From the NCBI GenBank assembly GCA_020638955.1, contig JACKHO010000004.1, positions 558,001 through 622,000 of the forward strand: a stretch of 64,000 bases of DNA, in the 5' to 3' direction. The position numbers and the translations under genes were made by a program. How positions within the stretch are numbered: the stretch's first letter is position 1; each line of letters begins with the position of its first letter. The notes beneath the pieces were generated by a model. That model was not told the DNA's origin. It was given only the letters and a program-made list of their open reading frames with translations, and searched no databases. The DNA comes from Planctomycetaceae bacterium (GTDB lineage: Bacteria > Planctomycetota > Planctomycetia > Planctomycetales > Planctomycetaceae). Below, in pieces: positions 1-9,256 of the stretch.

Positions 1-2
1 GA

Positions 3-3000
3 TTTGATTATTACGTGTCGGTTGATCGTGCCCGGTCCCGCATGCATCACATTGAAGTCGTGGAAGCACCGGCGATTGGCGCGTTCGCACTCAACCTGCA
101 GCCCCCGGCGTACACGGGAGAGCCGGCATCGCACCTCGATGGAGCACTCGGTGAAGTTGTTGTGCTGGAGCAAACCGTGGTGAACGTGTCCATTGAGTTC
201 AACAAGCCGATTGAGTCGGCAGAACTTGTCTGGTTGGATCATTCCGTAACGGACGACGCGTCAGGAGCGATTGAGTCGATGACGACTCCGCTGGAACTCG
301 ATTCATCGCGAACTGCCGCAACTGTGGAGCACGTCGCGGAACTGGATGGTTTGTACGGTCGCTACTTCGTGAGAGCGGTGGACGAAAACGGGCTGGAGAC
401 CGAACCTGTTCCTGTGCGGCGACTCACTGTTACCCCGGACGAGGCACCGTTCGTTGCATTTCTTGACGGAGAAGATGCCGCGGAAGCTCGGCCCGATGAC
501 GTTGTCGAAATCCCAGTTGGTGCCATGGATGACTTCGGCGTCGCCAAAATGGAATTGCACTACTCATTTATCAAAGCCGGCGGCATTGAAGAATCCGGGT
601 TCCTGGAAGTTCCAGCAAACGAATTGGGACAAGCGGTTGACCATGTCTTCGCGTTTGACCTGACACCGCTCAAGCTGAACTCGGGCATGAATGTGACCAT
701 TCGTGCCCGGGCCGTTGACGAGCGTCCCGTTCCTGAACCGAACGAGTCGTGGACGGATATGCGGTTCCTTCAGATTAAAGATGATGCCGTTCCTTATGGC
801 GAAAAGTCACTGGAAGAAAAGCAGCAGCAGTTGCTCGACGTGCTGAAGAAGCTCGAACAGGAACTGCGCGACGAGGCCACGCAGGCACGCGAACTGAAGA
901 AAGATGCCCAGGCCGATCAGGCCCAGCAGCTGGAATGGGACGACGCAGAAAAGGTGGCCACATTGGAACAGCGTGCCGACATGGCCCGCCAGCAGATTGA
1001 GCAAATCGGGGCGCTGTTGCAGGCGAATCCGCTGCTCAGCAAGCTGGGAGAACGAGTACAGAAGGCTGTCGAAGAACATTTGGAACCGGCTGCGACCGAC
1101 CTGGATGAAGCCGCTGCGGCGCAATTGCCGGACAAACCTCAGCAGTTCGAAGAAGCTGCCGCTCACTTGGATCAAGCAGCCAATGAGTTGGGAGAGTTTC
1201 AGCGAGAGTTTGAGAAATTGGCCGAACTACAGCGGGACTTGCTGGAATTGAATCGCCTCGGTGCGCAAACGGAACGATTGGCCGAGCAGGTCGAGAGCCT
1301 CGAAGAACGGCAACGTCAGTTCCAGGAGCCTCTCCCCAATGGAGACATGCCGCCACAACCAACGGAACGGCAGGCGGAGCAGTTCGAGCAGGATCGACAG
1401 CTCGCTGAAGAAAACCGTGAACGTATCGAGAACGACCTCGAAAACCTGCTGAAGGAACGGCCTGAACTCGTGCAGGCCGCGCGGGATGCCCTGACTCAAC
1501 AATTGAACGACCTCGCGAATCGAGCTGATCAACTGGCTGCCGAACAGGATCCGCTGGCCGACGCCATTCGCCGTAACGCAGAAGAAGCGGCCCAGCGAGC
1601 CCAGCCACAAAGAGAAGGCCAGGAACAACTGGCCGAGCAAATTCGCAACCTCAACGCCGACGTGAACGCGCAGGCTGATGAACAACCGGTCGTTCCGCTG
1701 GATCAGTCTGCCTTGGACGAAGCAATGAAGGCCCTGGAAAACGGTGATCTTCAGGCAGCCGCGGAGAATCAGGAGCAGTTGGCCAAAGAACTTGAGCGCC
1801 TCGCCGACGCACTGGAAAAAAATCAACAATTGCCTTCCGATCCGCAACAGGCCGCTCAGGAACTCGCACGCCGCCAGGAAGCAGTCCGTGATCAAATTGC
1901 TGAACTGGGGAAAGGTGAAAACACGCCGCCAGAAGAGGCCGCCGAAGCGGCTCGCAATTTGGCGAGCGAAGAAGCCGCGCTGCAGGTGGCAGCCGGTCAA
2001 CTTGATATTCCAGAAAATGCAAGAAACGAGCAGCGGGCTGCAATTCAAGAAGCCCGAAAAGCGATGCAGGCACTGCTCGATGAGAAGCCGCAGGAAGCGG
2101 AACAACGGGCTCAGGAAGCGAAAGAGCACATGGAAAAAATGGCCGAAGCCATTGGCACGCCAGAACAACGACGTGAACGTGCTAAGAACGAAGTCGCCCA
2201 AATTCGCCAGGCCCAGGAAGATTTGGCTAAGAACGCACGGCAGCAGACTCGCAATGAAAACGGCGAGGTCAAAAAGCCCGAAGATGCACAACTTGAGCAG
2301 CTCAAGAAGCAGCAACAGGACAACGCCGATCGACTTGCCGGCGTAGATGTTCCAACCGATCCTGAAGAAGCGGCACTGGACAATGCCATGCAGGCCGCCG
2401 CCGCGGCACTGCAAGATGCTCAACAAGGCGATGCTCAGCAAATCCCTGAGTCGATGGAACGTGCCGCGCAGGCCATGGCCGACTTGGAACAGGCACTGCA
2501 GGGGAACGAATCTGTCGCAGAGCAGGCAGCACAACTGCAGCAACAGCAGGATCAACTGGGGCAGAATGCAAAGGAATCGCTCCAGAACGCGGCCAGTCAG
2601 CAGGATATGTTGCGTCAGCAGGCGAAACAGCAGCAGGAAGTCCGCGAACAAGTCGCTCAATTGCAGGCACCCGCTGCCCGCGAAGAACAGGCCGCAGCCC
2701 AGCAGGCCATGCAACAGGCAACCGACCGACTCAACGACGCCGCGAACGATCCCGCCCGTGCTCAGGAAGCAAATGATGCTTTGGCACAGGCGAATCAAGC
2801 GATGGATGCATTGGCCAACGCTCTGGAAGAGGCGGGGCAAAACAATGCTCCCCAGGGTGAAGCTCCCGCTGTTGCGTCGCAGCAGGACCGCGAAATGGCG
2901 GATCAACTCGATCGCATTGCTGATCAGGCAAGTCAACTGGCTCAGCGACAGGGTGAAATTGCCCAGCAAACCCAGCAAGCAATGGAAGCAGGGGAGAACG

Positions 3001-4655
3001 TCAACACCCAGCAAGCGCAGCAAAATGCCATCGCCAATGACGCCGCGAACATGCCTGCCACGCCCGATCCCGTTTCCCAGGCGACAGCCGAGCAAATGGC
3101 CCAGCAAGCAGCCCAGGCTCTGGAACAACAAAATGGCGCCGAAGCTGCACAGGCTCAACAGGCAGCTCAGGCGGCGTTGGAGCGTGTTGCACAAGAATCA
3201 CGTCGACAGGCAGAGTCGTTGAGGAATGGTGAGCCTGCCGGACAGCAGGCCCAGCCCATGAATTCCGGCGAAATGTCGCGGCAGCAGCAGCTCGCGCAAC
3301 AGGCTCGTGACGCTGCTGCACAGCAGCGTGCACTAGCTGAAGCAACACGCCAGGCGGGACAAACTTCTCCGATGCAGGGAGAACAGCCTGCTCCGATGAA
3401 CGGTCAGCAACCGCAGCAAAATGCAGGACAGTTGGCCCAGCGGCAGCAACAAATTGCCGAAGAAGCAGGACAGCTCGCTGAGGCGTTACAGACGACCGAA
3501 GGAGTTGGGGAACCAGCCCGCCAGCAAGCGCAGCAGTTTGCTGATCAGGCACAACAAGCGGCGCAGCAGGCCCAGGCGACCGATTTCAATCAAGCACAGC
3601 AGGCAGCTCAGGAGGCCTCGCAGAACGCCAGTCAGTTGGCCGATTCCGCTCAGCAGCAAGGCGTACCACAGGACCTCGCAAACGCCGCGGAACAGCTCAG
3701 TCAGGCGCAGCAGCAGGTGGCACAACAGTTGGGGGCCATGAGTCAATCACCTGCCGATGTCGCTGCAGCGCGTCAGGCGCGACAGGAGGATTTGGCAACT
3801 CAGACGGCACAGTTGGCCGAACAACTGGCAGATGCCTCGGAGCAGCTGGCTGATCAGCCTATCAATCAGCAGCGTCAAGCGGAAGCAGGGAACGCCGCGC
3901 AACAAGGTGCCGAGCAAGCCGGTCAGCAAATGGCCCAGGCTCAGCAGAATCTGCAACAAGGGAACGAAGGTCAGTCCGCTCAGGCCGGAAGTCAGGCTGC
4001 TCAATCGCTGCGAAATGCCGCCCAGCAAATTCGCCAGGGAACTCAGGGGCAGCAGCCAAATGAGTCCAATCCTGTGCCGGGCGACGCGGCGCAGCAGGTC
4101 ACGCAAGCCATGCAGCAACTGGCCGACTCCGAGCAGGCACTGCAAGACATCGGTTCACTGGAAGGGACGCCCGCCGGGGAGCCAATGGGTGAAGGGGAAG
4201 GACAGGCGCAGGCTGGTCAGCAAAATCCCATGGGACAGCAGGCATCCAGCCAACAGGGACAACAGGGTTCTTCAGAAGGCCAGCAGTCGCAGGGAAAGTC
4301 ACAGTCACTGCGTGATGCCGCCCAGGCCATGCGTCAGGCAGCCCGCCAAATGGGACTCGATCAGCAATCACAGGCTAAGGGACAAGCGGCCCAACAGGGA
4401 CAGGCCGGCGGTCAACCAGGTGACGGACAATCTGGTGACTTCGGCAACGAGGACCTCGCGAATCTGGTGAATCCCAACACGAATGTGAATGGCGAAGCCC
4501 GCAACTGGGGACAACTTCCCGGAACGCTGAAAACTGAACTGCTGGAAAGTGTGCGCCGCACGACTGATGGCGACTACGCCAAGCCGACACGTCGTTACTT
4601 CCAGGAGGTCTCAAGAATTCGAGCCCCTGAAGTCACCCCAGACGCCGCAGAGTAA
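3..4655 (+). CDS. Giant Gln/Ala-rich DUF4175-like coiled-coil protein (5' end missing)
   Basis: The reading frame is open to the left edge, so the start lies outside the window; the GTG at 15 is only the first start-like codon. Residues 1-250 (counted from that GTG) look like beta-rich extracytoplasmic domains (PPAYTGEPA, VPVRRLTVTPDEAP, VDERPVPEPNESW). From about 260 to 1440 the protein is almost pure Gln/Ala/Glu, predicted coiled coil and low complexity. A short conserved tail follows (NWGQLPGTLKTELLES, YFQEVSRIRAPE). This layout matches the large DUF4175-type proteins often found next to BatA/MoxR-type genes in planctomycetes, which usually have N-terminal membrane segments (off the window here). 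A structural envelope role is inference. A bulged hairpin follows the stop. Confidence 0.75.
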   Translation, partial: FDYYVSVDRARSRMHHIEVVEAPAIGAFALNLQPPAYTGEPASHLDGALGEVVVLEQTVVNVSIEFNKPIESAELVWLDHSVTDDASGAIESMTTPLELDSSRTAATVEHVAELDGLYGRYFVRAVDENGLETEPVPVRRLTVTPDEAPFVAFLDGEDAAEARPDDVVEIPVGAMDDFGVAKMELHYSFIKAGGIEESGFLEVPANELGQAVDHVFAFDLTPLKLNSGMNVTIRARAVDERPVPEPNESWTDMRFLQIKDDAVPYGEKSLEEKQQQLLDVLKKLEQELRDEATQARELKKDAQADQAQQLEWDDAEKVATLEQRADMARQQIEQIGALLQANPLLSKLGERVQKAVEEHLEPAATDLDEAAAAQLPDKPQQFEEAAAHLDQAANELGEFQREFEKLAELQRDLLELNRLGAQTERLAEQVESLEERQRQFQEPLPNGDMPPQPTERQAEQFEQDRQLAEENRERIENDLENLLKERPELVQAARDALTQQLNDLANRADQLAAEQDPLADAIRRNAEEAAQRAQPQREGQEQLAEQIRNLNADVNAQADEQPVVPLDQSALDEAMKALENGDLQAAAENQEQLAKELERLADALEKNQQLPSDPQQAAQELARRQEAVRDQIAELGKGENTPPEEAAEAARNLASEEAALQVAAGQLDIPENARNEQRAAIQEARKAMQALLDEKPQEAEQRAQEAKEHMEKMAEAIGTPEQRRERAKNEVAQIRQAQEDLAKNARQQTRNENGEVKKPEDAQLEQLKKQQQDNADRLAGVDVPTDPEEAALDNAMQAAAAALQDAQQGDAQQIPESMERAAQAMADLEQALQGNESVAEQAAQLQQQQDQLGQNAKESLQNAASQQDMLRQQAKQQQEVREQVAQLQAPAAREEQAAAQQAMQQATDRLNDAANDPARAQEANDALAQANQAMDALANALEEAGQNNAPQGEAPAVASQQDREMADQLDRIADQASQLAQRQGEIAQQTQQAMEAGENVNTQQAQQNAIANDAANMPATPDPVSQATAEQMAQQAAQALEQQNGAEAAQAQQAAQAALERVAQESRRQAESLRNGEPAGQQAQPMNSGEMSRQQQLAQQARDAAAQQRALAEATRQAGQTSPMQGEQPAPMNGQQPQQNAGQLAQRQQQIAEEAGQLAEALQTTEGVGEPARQQAQQFADQAQQAAQQAQATDFNQAQQAAQEASQNASQLADSAQQQGVPQDLANAAEQLSQAQQQVAQQLGAMSQSPADVAAARQARQEDLATQTAQLAEQLADASEQLADQPINQQRQAEAGNAAQQGAEQAGQQMAQAQQNLQQGNEGQSAQAGSQAAQSLRNAAQQIRQGTQGQQPNESNPVPGDAAQQVTQAMQQLADSEQALQDIGSLEGTPAGEPMGEGEGQAQAGQQNPMGQQASSQQGQQGSSEGQQSQGKSQSLRDAAQAMRQAARQMGLDQQSQAKGQAAQQGQAGGQPGDGQSGDFGNEDLANLVNPNTNVNGEARNWGQLPGTLKTELLESVRRTTDGDYAKPTRRYFQEVSRIRAPEVTPDAAE

Positions 4656-4683
4656 CACGTTGATTCCAGAAACTTGCTCATGG

Positions 4684-4710
4684 GGCGGGAATCAGCGATT
4701 CCGCCGTTTG
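4684..4710 (+). terminator. Hairpin, candidate terminator after the Gln-rich gene
   Basis: Arms GGCGGGAATC (4684-4693) and GATTCCGCC (4697-4705) pair over 9 bp with one bulged G and a 3-nt loop, followed by GTTTGG. The T-tract is weak. It lies 28 bp after the stop at 4655 and before the polysaccharide block, so it plausibly separates the two transcription units. Confidence 0.45.
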
Positions 4711-4739
4711 GCAAGCCCCTGTAGAATGCGGTCGTAGGA

Positions 4740-7256
4740 TTGCAGTCTTGTGGGCATTGGAAGCAAATGTTCTTTTCACACGGATCGTCCAGGTCGCTGT
4801 TGGAAACGGTTGCCGTTGGGCTTCTGGTATTGCTCGTTGTCGCTGCGCCGTGGCCTTTTGGCGGTTACCTCATGCAACATCAGCTACTCATTTGGGTGGT
4901 GGTGTTTGCCTGCACGATTTTGACCTGCCTGGGGATCGCGAACACTTCACAGGTCGAGCTTCATCGCATACCCCTCGTCCTCATTCCCGCACTGCTGTTT
5001 GTAGCCCTTGCGGCGGCCCAGCTTCTCCCTGTTGCCGTCGCCAAAACCGACTGGGCTCGAGTGGTGTTGCCGGACTGGATGCCGCCGATGTCGACCCGCG
5101 CGATGTGGAGTATCGACCCCTCGCTCACACGTTTGCAGGTGCTGCGATTCGCTGCGGCATGTGGGCTAATTTGGTCAGCTTCCTATCTGCTTGAGGAAGA
5201 AGAGCATCGGAACTATCTGTTCTGGGCATTGGCAATCAATGGAGCGCTCCTCGCCATTTTCGGTGTTGCCCAACAGGCAATGTGGAACGGCAAACTCTTC
5301 TGGCGGATTGAGCTCACGCATGGCGGGCAGCCGTTTGCCTCGTACGTGAATCGTAACCATGCGGCGGGGTATCTCAATATGTGCCTCGCCTCGGCGCTTG
5401 CGCTGTGGTGGAGCATTGAGCAACGTCTTTCCGATGCGACATATCGAGATCGTCGTGAGGAAATTGGTCGTTGGGCCGCAGCCGGCCTGGTCCTTGTGAA
5501 TTTGTTTGGTGTCTTCGCGAGCTTGTCCCGGGGCGGAATACTGGCCGCTGTCGTTTGCTGTGTTGTGGTGTCGCTCTTCGCCGAACGCGCCATGCGGACA
5601 CGGGTTACCGGCCTGTTTGCTGCGGTCATTGTGCTGCTCGGTATTGGCCTGGCAATGACCAACGTAACTGGCAATTTGCAAAACCGGATGGCAACCCTCC
5701 AGCACGACACATTTGCGTCGACCAGCGGACGATTGCGGCATTGGGAAGACACGTTTCCCGCCGTTCTGGATTCCCCCATGGGAACTGGGCTGGGAACATA
5801 CCGCCTCGCAAATCGCCCTTATCAGGGCCACCAAACCGCGGGTGAATATCACAACGCGGACAACTTGTATTTCGAGACGCTGATTGAAACTGGTTGGGGC
5901 GGACTCGCTCTTGTCTTCGGGGCAATTCTCCTGGTGGCGTTCCGCGTGCGGTGGCTGTGGCGTCAGCGAGATTCGGCGTATCGGCCCCTGGCGGTTCTGG
6001 GACTTGTTATTCTGTTGGGGCAGGGGATTCAGGCCGCGACCGATTTCGGCCCCCTTATGACCTCGAACATGATTTGCATCGCGGTGCTTGTGGGGCTGCT
6101 GTATGCCCCGGCATCGGCCCAGGATGACTACGAAAGCCTTCACTCAGGTTCGTCGCGGAATGCGCATATTGCGATGGGCGTGTTGCTGATTCTCCCCAGC
6201 ATTCCGGCCTTAATTGTGTTCGACCACGCATCGAGAACTGAAGAGGTCGTTCGTCAGAGTTCGGAATTTGATCGTAAAACGCCCCTCGTGGCCATCGACT
6301 CACAAATTACGAAAGGCAATAAGCTGGTCGAGCAATTCCCCGATCATGCTGGCCTGCATGAAACTCTCGGCAGGCTGTATACGCTGCGGTATCGCCTGGA
6401 AATGTTTGACGAAATCGAGGCCGCCCAGAAGGATTTGCCCACTTACAATGAAACAGTCGCGTGGAGTTCAACATCCCTGCCGGTGTTTTATGATGTAACA
6501 CGTGCCGCTGAGAACGTCGAAGTGCTCCGTGAGCATCCCGCCGTGGTGTCGTACCTGGCACCGGCTCGTCACCAGTATCAGTTGCTGCGTGCGCATTCAC
6601 TCGCGTCACCCGAGTCGTACGGTCCCCTCGCAGCCACGACACCGCTTCTATCAGAGCCAAAGTCACAAACGCCCGCCCTCGCATTCTGGATGGGAGAATG
6701 TGCCCTTAAGCCCGACTCATCGGAGACGCTCCTCGCAGCCGGACGCATGTTTCAGGTTTCTGGTGACGTGGCTGCCGCCGAACGCGCTTGGAGGCTGTCG
6801 CTGGCCATGAATCACGACAAGCCCCACTACCTGCTGGAACGACTGCGTCCGCACTGTAGTGAAGGCGAGTTGCTGAGCTGGCTGCCACCGCGCCTCGAAT
6901 TATGGGTCATCATGGCGGAGACCACCAAGGAGGGAGAGGTTCGAAAGCAAGCGGCGACGCAAATCTTGAAGCTCGTCGATTTGGAAAAAGGCCTGCCAGC
7001 CGAGAATGCAATTCTGGTTAAAGGGCAGGCGTTTCTCTTTCTGGAAGATTATTCACAGGCCGCCCCCTTACTGTCCGAGGCCGTTCGAGTCCGCCCCGAT
7101 GACGTCAACCGTCGCATCTTGCTGGCAACGGCGCTCGAGAAGTCGGGCGACGCGCAGGCAGCGCTGCCAATCTACGAATCTGCTGCCAAGCTGGCTCCCA
7201 AGCGAGGCGATTTGCGGCAGAAAATCAGTGAATTGAAGAGTTCCCAAGCCGATTAG
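4740..7256 (+). CDS. O-antigen ligase/polymerase-like membrane protein with C-terminal TPR region
   Basis: This is an integral membrane protein of the Wzy_C (WaaL/Wzy) superfamily that would join or polymerise glycan chains on the periplasmic face. About 11-12 hydrophobic segments fill residues 15-470. The diagnostic periplasmic loop is present (YVNRNHAAGYLN near 200; GTGLGTYRLA followed by YHNADNLYFETLIETGWGG near 350-385). The remaining ~350 residues are soluble with TPR-like helices (DYSQAAPLLSEAVRVRPDDV, GDAQAALPIYESAAKLAP). The frame opens with TTG at 4740; ATG at 4767 is an equally good start that leaves the first membrane segment intact. It is the first gene of the 44-kb forward-strand glycan block. 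TPR-tailed ligases are known in the superfamily; the substrate is unknown. Confidence 0.82.
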   Translation: MQSCGHWKQMFFSHGSSRSLLETVAVGLLVLLVVAAPWPFGGYLMQHQLLIWVVVFACTILTCLGIANTSQVELHRIPLVLIPALLFVALAAAQLLPVAVAKTDWARVVLPDWMPPMSTRAMWSIDPSLTRLQVLRFAAACGLIWSASYLLEEEEHRNYLFWALAINGALLAIFGVAQQAMWNGKLFWRIELTHGGQPFASYVNRNHAAGYLNMCLASALALWWSIEQRLSDATYRDRREEIGRWAAAGLVLVNLFGVFASLSRGGILAAVVCCVVVSLFAERAMRTRVTGLFAAVIVLLGIGLAMTNVTGNLQNRMATLQHDTFASTSGRLRHWEDTFPAVLDSPMGTGLGTYRLANRPYQGHQTAGEYHNADNLYFETLIETGWGGLALVFGAILLVAFRVRWLWRQRDSAYRPLAVLGLVILLGQGIQAATDFGPLMTSNMICIAVLVGLLYAPASAQDDYESLHSGSSRNAHIAMGVLLILPSIPALIVFDHASRTEEVVRQSSEFDRKTPLVAIDSQITKGNKLVEQFPDHAGLHETLGRLYTLRYRLEMFDEIEAAQKDLPTYNETVAWSSTSLPVFYDVTRAAENVEVLREHPAVVSYLAPARHQYQLLRAHSLASPESYGPLAATTPLLSEPKSQTPALAFWMGECALKPDSSETLLAAGRMFQVSGDVAAAERAWRLSLAMNHDKPHYLLERLRPHCSEGELLSWLPPRLELWVIMAETTKEGEVRKQAATQILKLVDLEKGLPAENAILVKGQAFLFLEDYSQAAPLLSEAVRVRPDDVNRRILLATALEKSGDAQAALPIYESAAKLAPKRGDLRQKISELKSSQAD

Positions 7257-7451
7257 GGGCCTGCCAAGTCAGTCATTCCGTCTATCCCTGATCTTGGGTA
7301 TTTGAAGGATATTTTCGGCAGAAACTGGACATTCGTTGACGATCGTGGCAAGCTGGGGTGGTTGAGCAGCTCTGCAGCGGCCCATGTTTTGCAGTCCGCT
7401 ATGCTCAACGTTGGACTTTCTGTATTTCTGTGCGGTGCCGTGTAATACCCA

Positions 7452-7466
7452 GACGATGAAATCGTC
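7452..7466 (+). promoter_or_regulatory. Perfect hairpin abutting the start codon of the sugar-phosphate transferase
   Basis: GACGAT (7452-7457), loop GAA, ATCGTC (7461-7466), immediately followed by the ATG at 7467. The hairpin occupies the place where a Shine-Dalgarno would sit, and no purine-rich SD is visible. It may reduce or gate translation initiation. The rest of the 210-bp spacer (7257-7466) shows nothing I can name. Confidence 0.3.
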
Positions 7467-8978
7467 ATGACCGCTATTGTTGTTGCACTTTTACTAGCCC
7501 TCCTCTGCTCCCTGGTGCTGACGCCAGTGGTGCGTGTGATCGCATTACGAGTGGGGCTGATTGACAAGCCCGATGGTCACCGCAAGTTGCACAAAGAGGC
7601 GGTGGCGTTGGGAGGCGGCGTCGCCATTGCCATTGCGGCGTTTCTCGGCGGGGCACTGGTTTTCTCGTTCTACCCGGGATGGGCTCGACCATTTCAGGAG
7701 AATGCTCGCTTTCTGGTGGGCCTCGGCGGTGCCGCCGGGTTGATTTGCCTTGTTGGCCTGATGGACGACTGGCTTGAGCTGCGGGGACGTCAAAAACTCG
7801 CGGCTCAGGTTGTCACGGTCCTGATTGTCGTCCTGGGCGGACTCGTCATTGAAAGTGTGGAGATTTTTGGTCTGCGTGTTGAATTAGGGCTGCTTGGGAT
7901 TCCTATCACAGTTTGCTGGCTGTTGGGCACCATTAACGCTTTGAACTTGATTGATGGTGTTGATGGTCTTGCCACCACTGTCGGCATTGTGCTGAGTCTG
8001 ACAATGGCTGCCATGGCACTCATGCTAGGGCATGTCGCCGACGCACTTGTCGCGGTCGCGATCGCCGGTGGCCTTCTGGGATTTCTTGTCTTTAATTTTC
8101 CGCCTGCCAAAATCTACATGGGTGATTCAGGCAGCATGACCATTGGCCTGGTCCTCGGAGCATTGGCCATTCGCAGTTCACTGAAGGGGCCAGCCACGGT
8201 CGCCATGGCGGCTCCAGTGCTCATTTGGGCCGTCCTGTTGTTCGATGTGGGAGCAGCCATTCTCCGCCGCAAGCTGACAGGGCAAAGCGTTTACACGACC
8301 GACCGTGGCCATTTGCACCACGTGCTGCAGAAGCGGGGCTTCAGCCGCAGGAAAATCGTCTTCTTCATTGGCTTGCTGTGCGTCGTCTGCGGTGTCGGAG
8401 CCATGGTCAGCGTGTACCAGAAGAGTGAACTGATGGCCATCGCTACTGGCCTGACGGTCATTACTACGCTTGTCCTTACCCAGATTTTCGGTCACTCCGA
8501 AGTCTCGCTTTTAGTGCGGCGGATTCGATCACTTTTTGAATCGATGCTGCGTCTCCCCATGAAGCACAAGCCGACACCTAAGCCGGTTTCATCCCGGTTC
8601 GATGGAGACCGAGACTGGGACACGCTCTGGCAGTCGCTGTTGGCATTTGCCGAAGAGTTTGACCTCAGCCTCGTGCAGCTCAACGTGAATTCGCCGTCCA
8701 TTGGAGAGGAATTCCATGCGTTCTGGGAACGCAAGGAGCACCCGCCACAACTGCGGATGTGGCGCACAGAAGTGCCACTCTTTCATGGAAAGCTCGCTGT
8801 TGGTCGCCTCACGATTTGTGGCACGAGCCGCGAAGGAGCAACCTGCGCGTGGATGGCAGAGCTCATCGAAGGGCTGAAGCCATTTGAACAGAAAATGCGT
8901 GAGCTGCTCGATGACCAGGTGACCGAGCGTATTCCTGAACCGAAAATGCTGTCGCCCACAGTAACCGCCGCCCGGTGA
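7467..8978 (+). CDS. WecA/MraY-family polyprenyl-phosphate sugar-1-phosphate transferase with extra C-terminal domain
   Basis: It would transfer a HexNAc-1-phosphate from a UDP-sugar to a polyprenyl phosphate carrier, the first membrane step of glycan assembly. Family motifs are intact: LIDKPDGHRKLH (31-42), the Mg-binding MDD (99-101), NALNLIDGVDGLA (157-169), FNFPPAKIYMGDSGS (209-223) and the loop DRGHLHHVL (279-287). About ten membrane helices lie before residue 345. WecA enzymes normally end there; this one continues for about 150 soluble residues (DRDWDTLWQSLLAFAEEFDL, then WRTEVPLFHGKLAVGRLTI), which may be regulatory. The ATG at 7467 directly follows a small hairpin. It is the only initiating transferase in the block. 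Confidence 0.88.
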   Translation: MTAIVVALLLALLCSLVLTPVVRVIALRVGLIDKPDGHRKLHKEAVALGGGVAIAIAAFLGGALVFSFYPGWARPFQENARFLVGLGGAAGLICLVGLMDDWLELRGRQKLAAQVVTVLIVVLGGLVIESVEIFGLRVELGLLGIPITVCWLLGTINALNLIDGVDGLATTVGIVLSLTMAAMALMLGHVADALVAVAIAGGLLGFLVFNFPPAKIYMGDSGSMTIGLVLGALAIRSSLKGPATVAMAAPVLIWAVLLFDVGAAILRRKLTGQSVYTTDRGHLHHVLQKRGFSRRKIVFFIGLLCVVCGVGAMVSVYQKSELMAIATGLTVITTLVLTQIFGHSEVSLLVRRIRSLFESMLRLPMKHKPTPKPVSSRFDGDRDWDTLWQSLLAFAEEFDLSLVQLNVNSPSIGEEFHAFWERKEHPPQLRMWRTEVPLFHGKLAVGRLTICGTSREGATCAWMAELIEGLKPFEQKMRELLDDQVTERIPEPKMLSPTVTAAR

Positions 8979-9047
8979 ATTCTGCCGTAGAGTTTTCGCT
9001 GAAATTCCGGCTCGAGTGCTGCGAATGGCTTGAAACGGCACACTGAA

Positions 9048-9085
9048 TCCCACCTGATCTGAAAAGGTGGGAGAGCAGGGCTCCC
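9048..9085 (+). promoter_or_regulatory. Two mutually exclusive hairpins in the leader of the first GT gene
   Basis: TCCCACCT (9048-9055) pairs perfectly with AGGTGGGA (9065-9072). The segment GGGAG (9069-9073) can instead pair with CTCCC (9081-9085), so the two stems share four bases. There is no T-run. The arrangement resembles an attenuator or anti-terminator. The rest of 8979-9256 carries no gene, and I could not identify a convincing promoter. Confidence 0.3.
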
Positions 9086-9256
9086 TCTGCGGTTGAATCA
9101 GGTATTGACGTTCACGTAGGTTGCACGATAGTGAGCGGTTACGGCAGTTGGACTGCCGTGAAAACATGCCTGAAAACTGATGCAAAATCATTCTTTCGAT
9201 AAAAGTGCCCTGTCACCCACCGGGACGGAGTCCGCGCTGAGCGGGGCAGCCTGACC

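Noticed and set aside
1227..3194. 655-residue minus-strand frame rich in Leu and Cys
   Set aside because: It is the reverse of the CAG/CAA-rich coiled-coil gene; low-complexity codons keep the antisense frame open. No domain is visible.
2500..4000. Apparent repeats that could suggest a CRISPR or satellite array
   Set aside because: The repeated words are irregular CAG/CAA/GCC codon runs in an open reading frame, without constant repeat and spacer lengths.
5175..6143. 322-residue minus-strand frame
   Set aside because: Antisense of the O-antigen ligase-like gene, which has clear membrane topology and motifs on the forward strand.
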